Origin: Deltaproteobacteria bacterium
Lineage (GTDB): Bacteria; Desulfobacterota; Desulfarculia; Adiutricales; Adiutricaceae
Direction: 5' to 3'
Assembly (NCBI GenBank): GCA_031279525.1
Contig: JAITIH010000035.1
Location: 1-5,421 of the forward strand
Length of the DNA stretch: 5,421 nt
Shown here in pieces: positions 1-5,421 of this stretch. Positions within the stretch are counted from its first letter, which is position 1, and each line of letters starts with the position of its first letter. A program made the position numbers and the translations under genes. The notes beneath the pieces are model-generated. The model searched no databases and had not been told where the DNA came from. It worked only from the letters and a program-made list of their open reading frames with translations.

Positions 1-2
1 TC

Positions 3-248
3 CAAAATTGGAAGTGGATTTCGTTTGGCATTGGAGTAGTGGTCGGGGCGGTGGGAGCCTCTCTAGTTTCAAGTCGGCCTACCTTCATTCGCGATGGGGC
101 TTCCACGGTCCTAAGCCATGGCATCCACGCGAAAAGGAAGATCCAGGGATTAGCCGCCGCGGGCCGGGAAAACCTCGAGGACCTGGTGGCCGAGGCCGAT
201 CAAAAATTGCAAGAGCGGCAAGCCCAGGCCGACTCGGCCAAAGCTTAA
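3..248 (+). CDS. fezA: Small one-TM glycine-zipper protein, FezA/DUF6110-like (5' partial)
   Basis: The reading frame is open from the left edge, so the true start lies outside the window. An internal GTG at 39 would cut the membrane helix in half and is not the likely start. The visible 81 residues begin with a hydrophobic segment rich in spaced glycines and alanines (FGIGVVVGAVGASLV), typical of a helix that packs against itself. A short basic stretch follows, then an amphipathic, charged helix (ENLEDLVAEADQKLQER) that could form a coiled coil. From memory, the layout and residues such as N-W-K before the helix resemble DUF6110 small proteins encoded next to HMA-type ATPases. The gene ends 6 bases before the ATPase start, so the two are surely co-transcribed. 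By position it matches FezA of ferrosome operons. The CDS is well supported; the FezA name is inference from context and general shape. Confidence 0.6.
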   Translation, partial: QNWKWISFGIGVVVGAVGASLVSSRPTFIRDGASTVLSHGIHAKRKIQGLAAAGRENLEDLVAEADQKLQERQAQADSAKA

Positions 249-254
249 ACCATT

Positions 255-2366
255 ATGGAAGGCTGGCTGCTGACAAACTTGCGGGGTCGGCTGCGCGTGC
301 GGCTGACCCCTGGCTATCTGGACGCCGATAGCTTCGAGCGCTTGACCGGCCGGATAATGAAGACCGTCACCGTGAAGTATTGCGCCTTCAACCGCCTTTC
401 CGGCGGTCTTCTGGTCATATACGATTACACGGAAAAAGCCCAAAACGACCTTTTGAGCTTGATTAAGGAGTTCCGGCCCAAGCCCCCCCGCCCGGCTCCC
501 TGGGGCGGGGTCCACGTTTTCGAAGCTGGCGAAGAAACACCTTTACCCTCAAACCCGGTGTACGGTTACGTCATCAGGCGTTTTTTATTGCCTTGGCCAG
601 TCAGGACCATTTTTACTTTAATTCACGCCATCCCTTATCTATTAAAAGGCCTTCACATGCTGTTGGCCAAGCATAGCCTCTGCGTCGAGGTCTTGGACGC
701 CTCGGCCTTGTCGGTCTGTCTGTTGCGGCGGGATTTTAACTCCGCCGGGACTTTATTGTTCTTCTTTTCCCTGTCCAACTACCTGGAAGCCTGGACTCGG
801 CGCCGCAGCATCATGGGGCTCTTTAAATCCCTGGCCGGCCCCGAGGAAAAGGTCTGGATAATCGACGACCAAGGCCAGGAAAAGGAGATCCCTGAATCGC
901 AAGTGAAAGAGGGCCATTCCATCCTCGTCCGATCCGGCGGCCTCATCCCGGTCGACGGGGTGGTCATCGACGGATTGGCCATGGTCAATCAGGCCTCCAT
1001 GACCGGCGAGCCTTTGCCCGTCAGGCGGGAAAAAGGCGGGTCCGTCTTCGCCGGCACCGCCGTGGAAGAAGGCCGCGTCGTCATTAAGGCCACCAAAGTC
1101 GGACGCAACTCCAGGATCCGCTCTATTATCGAGTACATCCGCGAGTCGGAAGGCTCCAAGGCCGGGGTTCAGGGCCGGGCCGAGCGTCTGGCCGATAACA
1201 TCGTGCCTTTCAATTTCATTCTTTTCGCTTTAGTCTTTTTAATCACTAGGGATCCCTACCGGGCGGGCAACGTCCTTTTGGTGGACTACTCCTGCGCCAT
1301 TCGCCTATCCACCCCCTTGGCCGTCCTCTCGGCCATGCGGGAAGGCAACGAGAGAAAAGTCCTCATAAAAGGCGGCCGTTACCTTGAGGAGCTGGCCGAC
1401 GCCAAAATCATCTGTTTCGATAAGACCGGGACTTTAACCGAGGCCCGGCCGAGGCTGAAAGAGGTGGTGCCCTACCCGCCCTACACCCGAAACGAGGCCT
1501 TCCGCCTAGCGGCCTGCTTAGAAGAGCACTTCCCCCATCCGGTGGGCCGAGCCGTGGTCGCCCAGGCCAAGGCCGAGGGGCTACGCCACGAGGAAGAGCA
1601 CACTCACGTCGATTACGTCTTGGCTCACGGCATCTCCTCCACCTGGCGCGAAAAGAAGGTGCTCTTGGGCAGTCGCCATTTCCTCCTGGAGGACAGCGGC
1701 ATTCACTTAACCGAGGACCAGCAGGCCGAGACCGAAAAAATGACCGAGGACGGCTCCAGCGTCATCTACATGGCCGTGGACGGCAAGCTGGCCGCTTTAT
1801 TGGCCATTGAGGACCGCCTTAGGCCCGGCGTCAAGCCGACCTTGGCGGAACTAAGAAACCTTGGCGTGGAGCGAGCCATCATGCTGACCGGCGACGTGGA
1901 GCCTTCCGCCAGGGCCATGGCCAAGAAGATGGGATTCGTCGAGTACAAATCCGAGCTCCTGCCAGACCATAAGGCCGGATACCTTAAACAGCTGGCGGCC
2001 ACCGGCGAGGGGGTCATCATGGTGGGCGACGGCCTAAACGACTCGGCCGCCCTGTCCCTAGCCAACGTGGGCGTAGCCTTAAGCGACGGCTCGGAACTGG
2101 CCAAAGACGTGGCCAACGTCCAGCTCCTAGGCGGCCGGATCCAGGGCCTGGCCGTGGCCCGGCTATTGTCTCAAAGAACCATGAGCCGCATGAGAGAGAA
2201 CTTCGCCATCATCGTCGGCTTTAACACTTCCCTTCTGGCCTTAGGGCTTTTAGGGATCTTAGGTCCCTCTTTGACCACGGCCTTACACAACGCCATGACC
2301 GTTTACGTGGCTTATCGTGGAACTCGGCCCTATCTCCACGCTCACGAGCCAGAGCTCGGCGAGTGA
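255..2366 (+). CDS. fezB: Heavy-metal translocating P-type ATPase, P1B-6/FezB-like (ferrosome iron pump)
   Basis: This is a full-length 703-residue P1B-type ATPase. Residues 1-75 form an HMA_2-like domain with GRLRVRL at 11-17 and no CxxC metal site. Hydrophobic segments follow at about 110-130 and 146-180. The actuator domain carries TGE at 250-252. A membrane pair at about 315-360 carries Y-S-C (345-347) where copper and zinc pumps have CPC or SPC. The phosphorylated Asp is D389 in DKTGT, the P1B HP motif is at 428-429, MLTGD is at 543-547 and GDGLND is at 591-596. The last membrane pair (about 650-690) contains GFN and LHN (677-679), as in CtpC-like pumps. All catalytic motifs are intact. 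The CPx replacement and the flanking genes point to the P1B-6 class, whose founder FezB loads iron into ferrosomes; iron as substrate is inferred. The start at 255 puts the HMA-like fold right at the N terminus. No strong Shine-Dalgarno is visible, so translational coupling to the upstream gene is likely. Confidence 0.88.
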   Translation: MEGWLLTNLRGRLRVRLTPGYLDADSFERLTGRIMKTVTVKYCAFNRLSGGLLVIYDYTEKAQNDLLSLIKEFRPKPPRPAPWGGVHVFEAGEETPLPSNPVYGYVIRRFLLPWPVRTIFTLIHAIPYLLKGLHMLLAKHSLCVEVLDASALSVCLLRRDFNSAGTLLFFFSLSNYLEAWTRRRSIMGLFKSLAGPEEKVWIIDDQGQEKEIPESQVKEGHSILVRSGGLIPVDGVVIDGLAMVNQASMTGEPLPVRREKGGSVFAGTAVEEGRVVIKATKVGRNSRIRSIIEYIRESEGSKAGVQGRAERLADNIVPFNFILFALVFLITRDPYRAGNVLLVDYSCAIRLSTPLAVLSAMREGNERKVLIKGGRYLEELADAKIICFDKTGTLTEARPRLKEVVPYPPYTRNEAFRLAACLEEHFPHPVGRAVVAQAKAEGLRHEEEHTHVDYVLAHGISSTWREKKVLLGSRHFLLEDSGIHLTEDQQAETEKMTEDGSSVIYMAVDGKLAALLAIEDRLRPGVKPTLAELRNLGVERAIMLTGDVEPSARAMAKKMGFVEYKSELLPDHKAGYLKQLAATGEGVIMVGDGLNDSAALSLANVGVALSDGSELAKDVANVQLLGGRIQGLAVARLLSQRTMSRMRENFAIIVGFNTSLLALGLLGILGPSLTTALHNAMTVYVAYRGTRPYLHAHEPELGE

Positions 2367-2388
2367 CGGAGAGGACCTTTTAGCTTTT

Positions 2389-2395
2389 GGTGGGA
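2389..2395 (+). promoter_or_regulatory. Ribosome binding site for fezC-like gene
   Basis: GGTGGGA lies 5 bases before the ATG at 2401. It supports that start over an in-frame ATG at 2317, which would overlap the ATPase gene by 50 bases and add 28 low-complexity residues in front of the conserved GRLRVRL motif. Confidence 0.55.
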
Positions 2396-2400
2396 AAATA

Positions 2401-2961
2401 ATGTTAACCAGTTACATTCCAGGCCGCTTGCGCGTCAGGTTAAGTAAACCACCGGAAATTCCGCCCGATGGCATTGACGTCTCCGCTTGGCCCGGGGTCA
2501 AAAAATTGACCCCCAACTACCATTCCGGCAGTTTCCTTTTGGAGTACGACCCGGACAAGCTGTCCTTAGAGACCATCGCCGACGTGGTGGAACAATTCGA
2601 CGCCCAGGCGGCCGAAGACCTTAAACGCATAGCCAATGGCGGCCATCGCTATCGCTCAGCCGAGACCCATAGCCACCATCGTTCCCAAAACCAGACCACT
2701 AGCGATTTCATCAGCCTTGGAATTTCCTTGATTTCCAGCGTGGTGACCGCCTTTTGGGGGCCCAAGAGATGGCACGTCCAATGCGGCCTGTTTTTGGCGG
2801 GTTTGTCCGTGGCCCATGCCTGGCATTACCGCCACCGCGTTAAGCCAATTTCCAAGTGGACCATTCATGACATCCTGGGCCTGCCGGCCCCGCGGCCGAT
2901 TTACGTCGACCCGCCCGAAGAGCCGGACGAGGCCGCGCCGCTAACCGAATCGGCCGCGTAA
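2401..2961 (+). CDS. fezC: HMA_2-domain protein with His-rich linker and two TM segments, FezC-like
   Basis: This 186-residue protein starts 34 bases after the ATPase stop. Residues 1-68 form an HMA-like fold without CxxC: GRLRVRL at 8-14, PGVKKL at 31-36 and a strand ending in EYD at 48-50. It is a clear paralogue of the ATPase N terminus. A His-rich linker follows (H82, H90, H92, H93). Two hydrophobic stretches at about 103-119 and 124-141 probably form a membrane hairpin, and a Pro/Asp/Glu-rich tail follows a WTIHDILGLP segment. I read it as FezC, the HMA-like accessory protein of ferrosome operons, probably in the same membrane as the pump. Whether it binds metal through the histidines, or phosphate or partners through the arginines, cannot be told from sequence. 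The CDS and its operon membership are secure; the gene name rests on order and domain content. Confidence 0.75.
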   Translation: MLTSYIPGRLRVRLSKPPEIPPDGIDVSAWPGVKKLTPNYHSGSFLLEYDPDKLSLETIADVVEQFDAQAAEDLKRIANGGHRYRSAETHSHHRSQNQTTSDFISLGISLISSVVTAFWGPKRWHVQCGLFLAGLSVAHAWHYRHRVKPISKWTIHDILGLPAPRPIYVDPPEEPDEAAPLTESAA

Positions 2962-2985
2962 ATTTCTATCAACCTAATCTTCCCG

Positions 2986-3024
2986 CCCGGCTTTTGGCCC
3001 GCCAAAAGCCGGGTTTTTAATTTT
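2986..3024 (+). terminator. Intrinsic terminator of the fez-like operon
   Basis: A perfect 13-base inverted repeat (2986-2998 with 3001-3013, CCCGGCTTTTGGC and its complement) is followed at once by the T-rich run TTTTTAATTTT. It lies 25 bases after the fezC-like stop codon, so it ends the three-gene transcript. The nominal loop is only 2 bases, so the innermost pairs probably stay open. Confidence 0.9.
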
Positions 3025-3392
3025 GGGCTTTAAGGCGTTTGGCTTTTGGCCTATGAATTTAGTACTGCAACGCTAGGGTTTAAAAAAATTTTTCCTCGTC
3101 CGGCGTCATGAAAATTTTTTGGGCTGTCAACCTAAGGTCGGACGTCGAAGCGTCGCGTCGTTTGTTACCCGATTTGAGTGAACCACGAACGCCGAGGCCA
3201 TACTTTTCAGTTTGGGTAAGCGTTCACGGATTTTAAGGCGAAACTAGGGATGAAGGCGGGTCAGGTTGGTTTAACTTTGATTGTTCCCAAGCCAAAAGAT
3301 TTTTGGGACGCGCTTGGCCCCTTTTCTAAGGCGGAGCCTTTTTATTTTTGGGGATTGTCCCGATTATCTTTTAGGTTTTTTAGGGTTTTTCC
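3025..3392. other. Intergenic stretch between convergent genes, no gene recognised
   Basis: About 370 bases separate the operon terminator from the ddl stop. I see no ORF with coding character on either strand, no tRNA shape and no known riboswitch. It holds several A/T runs (3082-3093, 3111-3120), a copy of GGCTTTTGGCC (3041-3051) matching the operon terminator arm, and a short hairpin with a T tract at 3328-3349. No obvious U-tract terminator for ddl was found on the - strand. Confidence 0.5.
3328..3349 (+). terminator. Short hairpin plus T tract, possible back-up terminator
   Basis: AAGGC (3328-3332) pairs with GCCTT (3336-3340) across a 3-base loop and is followed by TTTATTTTT. The stem has only five pairs, so it would be weak. 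It lies between convergent genes and on the + strand would stop read-through into ddl in antisense. Confidence 0.35.
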
Positions 3393-4331
3393 TTAGTCTA
3401 AGTCTAAGGCCAGATCGACGAGAGAGTCCAAAAGGGCGGTAAACGAGAGGCCATCGGCCAAGGCGGCCTTCGGCAAAAGGCTGTTTTCGGTGAGGCCAGG
3501 CAAGGTGTTGGTCTCCAGAAGGTAAAAAGTCCCTTCGGAGTAGATGAAGTCGGTTCGCGACAAGCCCCGGCAGCCTAGGGTCTGGTGAGCGAGCAGGCCT
3601 AGCCGCTTGACCTCCTGAGTCTCCGCCGGGGTCAGCGGGGCGGGACAAATTTCCTGGGCTTGGCCAGGGGCGTACTTGGCCACGTAATCGAAAAACTCGT
3701 GGCCTTGGGCCGGGATAATCTCGATTGGCGGCAAGGGCCTTGGGCGATCGTTGCCCAAAACGGCCACGGTCAGCTCCCGGCCCTTTAGGTATTTTTCGGC
3801 CAGAGCGAGCTCGCAGATTAAAAAGGCGGCCGTCAAAGCCGTCGGGGCCTCGCTCGCGGTCGGGCAAATGGTCAGCCCCACCGAGGAACCTTGGTCTAGG
3901 GGTTTAACGACCACCGGATAGCCAACGCTTTTTTCGATGGCCGCGAGGTTTTCCTCAAGCGTCGATTGGCGGGACAAAACGCAGTCCGGGGCGACGGGCA
4001 GGCCGTTGAGGCGGTAGACTTCTTTGGCGGCTTTTTTGTCCAGGCAGGTGGCCGAGGCTAGAACCCCGCTACCAACGTAAGGAAGGCTTAGGAGGCTTAA
4101 AAAACCCTGGATGGACCCATTCTCGCCGGCCGCCCCGTGGAGGACCGGGAAAACCACGTCGAGGTTGGGGGCCTCATCCACGAGCCGGGCCAGATCCACG
4201 GCCGGGTCGAAGACCGTGGTCTGATAACGCTCCGGGTCCAGGCCGGCTAAGACGTTTTTCCCCGAATCTAAGGAAACTTGCCTTTCGGTGGAATCGCCGC
4301 CCATGAGAAGGCCCAACCGAATCTTAGCCAT
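3393..4331 (-). CDS. ddl: D-alanine--D-alanine ligase
   Basis: This ATP-grasp enzyme joins two D-alanines in the cytoplasm for the peptidoglycan stem peptide. The 312 residues are close in length to E. coli DdlB. Expected active-site residues are all visible: GGDSTER at 11-17 (E16), the HG motif (H65), VVVKP (K143), the SSVG loop at 149-152, EKYLKGRE from 179, AKY (K219, Y220), SRTDF (R259, D261), LETNTLPG (E273, N275) and the Ser of NSLLP (S284). The Tyr in AKY is typical of D-Ala-D-Ala enzymes, as opposed to VanA-type D-Ala-D-Lac ligases. The ATG at 4331 places MAKIRLGLLMGG in the usual N-terminal position; a TTG at 4370 would add 13 unlikely residues. The ribosome site is weak (GGCGG 5 bases upstream). 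It lies 151 bases downstream of rpsT on the same strand, with no mur or fts genes nearby in the window. Confidence 0.95.
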   Translation of the reverse strand: MAKIRLGLLMGGDSTERQVSLDSGKNVLAGLDPERYQTTVFDPAVDLARLVDEAPNLDVVFPVLHGAAGENGSIQGFLSLLSLPYVGSGVLASATCLDKKAAKEVYRLNGLPVAPDCVLSRQSTLEENLAAIEKSVGYPVVVKPLDQGSSVGLTICPTASEAPTALTAAFLICELALAEKYLKGRELTVAVLGNDRPRPLPPIEIIPAQGHEFFDYVAKYAPGQAQEICPAPLTPAETQEVKRLGLLAHQTLGCRGLSRTDFIYSEGTFYLLETNTLPGLTENSLLPKAALADGLSFTALLDSLVDLALDLD

Positions 4332-4349
4332 GGTCGCCGCCAACCCCCG

Positions 4350-4386
4350 AAAAAAAACCGTTAACCCCAACGACAGCGGCTAACGG
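4350..4386 (-). terminator. Weak terminator or attenuator-like hairpin in the ddl leader
   Basis: On the - strand CCGTTA (4386-4381) can pair with TAACGG (4363-4358) across 17 bases, followed by eight U residues (4357-4350). The ddl start is only 18 bases further on. The stem is short and the loop long, so efficiency is doubtful. It would end the rpsT transcript or limit read-through into ddl. Confidence 0.35.
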
Positions 4387-4451
4387 GCCATAAACTTTCG
4401 CCCCAAATGGGCCTCGCGGAGGCTCCGTCGGGCTCAGCCCCCTCGAAATTG

Positions 4452-4471
4452 GGCTGGCCGCCAGGCCAGCC
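4452..4471 (-). other. GC-rich hairpin after rpsT
   Basis: GGCTGGCC and GGCCAGCC form an 8-base perfect stem with a 4-base loop, 11 bases past the rpsT stop. No U tract follows, so it is not a classical terminator. It could protect the 3' end of the rpsT message or act as a pause site. Confidence 0.5.
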
Positions 4472-4482
4472 GCCTTTAGTCC

Positions 4483-4752
4483 TTAGGCCTGGGTCTGGCC
4501 TTTATGAAGGCGCTGAGCCAGGCGCGAGACGCGCCGGGCCGCGTTCCGGCGATGGAGCGTGCCTTTGGAAGCCGCCTTCTGAAGAGTGGACATGGCCTTT
4601 CTAAGGGCCTGGGCCGACTCTTCGGGGGGCCCGCCAACCGTGGCCAAAGCTTTTTTAATGGCGTTTTTCACCTTGGTTTTGTTGATGGAATTGCGAGCCT
4701 GACGGGTTACGCTCTGCCGAGCCCTTTTCAGGGCTGATTTATGGTTGGCCAA
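4483..4752 (-). CDS. rpsT: 30S ribosomal protein S20
   Basis: The 89-residue basic protein has the standard S20 layout: MANHKSALKRARQS at the start, a long Lys/Arg/Ala-rich helix, then the conserved LHRRNAARRVSRLAQRL near the C terminus. S20 binds 16S rRNA early in assembly of the small subunit. The start codon is TTG, not ATG: the conserved ANHKSA begins right after it, and AAGGAG lies at an ideal 6-base spacing. E. coli rpsT also starts with UUG, where it is tied to translational feedback by S20; the same control here is inference. It has its own promoter upstream and is the first gene before ddl. Confidence 0.97.
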   Translation of the reverse strand: MANHKSALKRARQSVTRQARNSINKTKVKNAIKKALATVGGPPEESAQALRKAMSTLQKAASKGTLHRRNAARRVSRLAQRLHKGQTQA

Positions 4753-4758
4753 AGGGTG

Positions 4759-4764
4759 CTCCTT
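4759..4764 (-). promoter_or_regulatory. Strong Shine-Dalgarno for rpsT
   Basis: AAGGAG on the - strand lies 6 bases before the TTG at 4752. It fixes the start of rpsT on a non-ATG codon. Confidence 0.85.
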
Positions 4765-4830
4765 TCGCTAATAGGGCGGGCCGCGCGCTGGGGAAATGAC
4801 CTTCGTCCAGCCGCAAAAAAAGAATTTGTT

Positions 4831-4860
4831 ATTTTACTAGCCATTGGCCTAAGGCGTCAA
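4831..4860 (-). promoter_or_regulatory. Sigma70-type promoter for rpsT
   Basis: On the - strand TTGACG (4860-4855) is followed after 18 bases by TAAAAT (4836-4831). Each box differs from consensus at one position and the spacing is acceptable. Transcription would start near 4823-4825, giving a leader of about 70 bases before rpsT. Confidence 0.65.
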
Positions 4861-5030
4861 GGCCTTTTTAGGGCTTTCAGCAATTCTAATTATGGGCTGA
4901 AAATTTTTTGGTGACCGGCAATCCGGAGAGCTAGAATTTTTCTTAAAACTCCGTGGCGTAAAATTAGGTCAGAAAAACGGAGCACTACACGAGGGCACGA
5001 AAATTTATTGTAGTTTGTGATGGAGGTCAA
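4861..5030. other. Intergenic stretch before the AT-rich element, no gene recognised
   Basis: This moderately AT-rich sequence lies between the rpsT promoter and the sharp composition change. It contains no ORF with coding character. The edge of the insertion element should lie near its right end (about 4995-5035), but I could not define a terminal inverted repeat because the other end of the element is outside the window. Confidence 0.4.
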
Positions 5031-5031
5031 G

Positions 5032-5051
5032 TATTATTTATATAAATAATA
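5032..5051. repeat. Perfect 20-base AT palindrome near the IS end
   Basis: TATTATTTAT is followed directly by its reverse complement. It sits at the start of the AT-rich element, beyond the 3' end of the transposase gene. It may be part of the IS end or may reflect low-complexity sequence. Confidence 0.5.
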
Positions 5052-5077
5052 TTGTCAATAAAGATAATAATATTATT

Positions 5078-5099
5078 TGATATATTAAATAATATATCA
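5078..5099. repeat. AT-rich inverted repeat, 10-base arms
   Basis: TGATATATTA (5078-5087) is the reverse complement of TAATATATCA (5090-5099), with 2 bases between. A 12-base palindrome (5066-5077) lies just before it. Downstream of the transposase stop, these could act in transcription termination or as transposase binding sites; neither can be shown here. Confidence 0.45.
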
Positions 5100-5135
5100 C
5101 TAAATAAACTGTTAATATGCTAAAAATTTAATGTA

Positions 5136-5420
5136 TTATGACGTATCGCTGTATTCACATCTATATAGTGATATATGCATAAATAACAATATATTATTGA
5201 AAGAATCAAATGTTATAAATTTAGTTAAAGTTCTTATATCATTAATAAATGTATTTTTTGAACTATATTTTTCCCTTATTTTAATATATAAATTATATAA
5301 AGATGATGAAACAGTATTTATTAAAAATGCTAAAAGCATTAAAGTAACTAATACATAAGATAAAGTAGTTTTTCCATGCCCAAAATTATGAGAAAAATTG
5401 TAACCCCTATTTTTTAACGT
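5136..5420 (-). CDS. DDE-type IS transposase, C-terminal 94 residues (partial at window edge)
   Basis: The - strand frame is open from the right edge to the TAA at 5138-5136. Its visible start, LKNRGYNFSHNFGHGK, followed by a hydrophobic LMLLAFLIN stretch, matches from memory the C-terminal signature of a group of IS transposases (LKN-GYN-EHN-GHGK, then LM-LAFLIDQ). The following residues (ITFDSFNNILLFM, ending in DTS) also fit the tail of that group. The catalytic DDE core would lie beyond the window. Codon use is extremely A/T-rich, unlike every other gene here, which points to recent arrival from a low-GC donor. Whether the gene is intact cannot be judged, and I cannot name the IS family with confidence. 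The opposite-strand ORF over the same bases lacks any such similarity. Confidence 0.7.
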   Translation of the reverse strand, partial: TLKNRGYNFSHNFGHGKTTLSYVLVTLMLLAFLINTVSSSLYNLYIKIREKYSSKNTFINDIRTLTKFITFDSFNNILLFMHISLYRCEYSDTS

Positions 5421-5421
5421 A

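Larger units (their letters stand above)
5030..5421. mobile_element. AT-rich insertion sequence, one end only (runs off right edge)
   Basis: Base composition switches abruptly near 5030 from a GC-rich or mixed context to almost pure A/T and stays so to the window edge. The segment encodes the C-terminal part of a transposase on the - strand, with about 105 noncoding bases between its stop codon and the switch point. This fits the 3' end of an IS that came from a low-GC source. The exact boundary, inverted repeat and target duplication cannot be seen. Confidence 0.65.

Noticed and set aside
150..515. 121-residue - strand ORF across the start of the ATPase gene
   Set aside because: It is antisense to two well-supported genes, has no recognisable domain, and its composition is a GC-rich mirror of the + strand coding frame.
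2317..2400. Upstream ATG start for the FezC-like gene
   Set aside because: It would overlap the ATPase by 50 bases and add 28 residues before the conserved motif, whereas the ATG at 2401 has a fitting ribosome site.
3364..3867. 167-residue - strand ORF inside ddl
   Set aside because: It is an alternate frame of ddl, rich in Arg, Pro and Gly as expected of an out-of-frame GC-rich read. The ddl frame has every catalytic motif.
4332..4370. Upstream TTG start giving ddl 13 extra residues
   Set aside because: The extension would be read from the U8 tract and hairpin, has no ribosome site and is not typical of Ddl. The ATG at 4331 gives the standard N terminus.
4407..4737. + strand ORFs opposite rpsT
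   Set aside because: They are shadows of rpsT and its flank. The - strand product is an unmistakable S20.
3109..4911. 14-base exact repeat TGAAAATTTTTTGG at 3109-3122 and 4898-4911
   Set aside because: It is mostly a homopolymer-like A/T run in intergenic DNA, with no shared flanks, so chance is a sufficient explanation.
5131..5358. 75-residue hydrophobic + strand ORF in the AT-rich end
   Set aside because: It overlaps the transposase frame, and its hydrophobic look is what AT-rich DNA gives in many frames. Only the - strand frame shows a family signature.
1..5421. CRISPR arrays, tRNA genes, riboswitches
   Set aside because: I saw no regularly spaced repeats, no tRNA cloverleaf pattern and no known riboswitch core on either strand.

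Overview
The window looks like a piece of chromosome from an anaerobic, fairly GC-rich bacterium, most likely in the Desulfovibrio-like/Desulfobacterota group. That placement is an inference. It rests on the similarity of the first three genes to the ferrosome (fez) operon described in Desulfovibrio magneticus. The ddl and rpsT genes are ordinary bacterial housekeeping genes and do not settle the taxonomy.

Layout. Positions 1-2961 (+ strand) hold three tightly packed genes. The first is a small one-TM protein cut by the left window edge (FezA/DUF6110-like). The second is a 703-residue heavy-metal P-type ATPase of the P1B-6/FezB kind. The third is a 186-residue protein with an HMA_2-like domain, a His-rich linker and two hydrophobic segments (FezC-like). 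A strong intrinsic terminator at 2986-3024 closes this operon. Positions 3025-3392 contain no recognisable gene. On the - strand lie ddl (D-alanine--D-alanine ligase, 3393-4331) and rpsT (ribosomal protein S20, 4483-4752, UUG start). rpsT has a good sigma70-type promoter at 4831-4860, and a weak terminator-like hairpin sits between rpsT and ddl. From about 5030 to the right edge the base composition becomes extremely AT-rich. Here the - strand carries the C-terminal 94 residues of a DDE-type transposase, so an insertion sequence of foreign composition begins here and runs out of the window.

How the genes work together. In known ferrosome systems, FezB pumps iron into membrane-bounded compartments where it is stored with phosphate, and small partner proteins help to build or load the compartment. 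Here the ATPase and its downstream partner share the same GRLRVRL motif at the start of a CxxC-less HMA-like domain. The upstream partner has a glycine-zipper membrane helix. The set is therefore best read as a compact three-gene ferrosome operon. The ddl and rpsT genes are unrelated to it and converge on it from the other strand.
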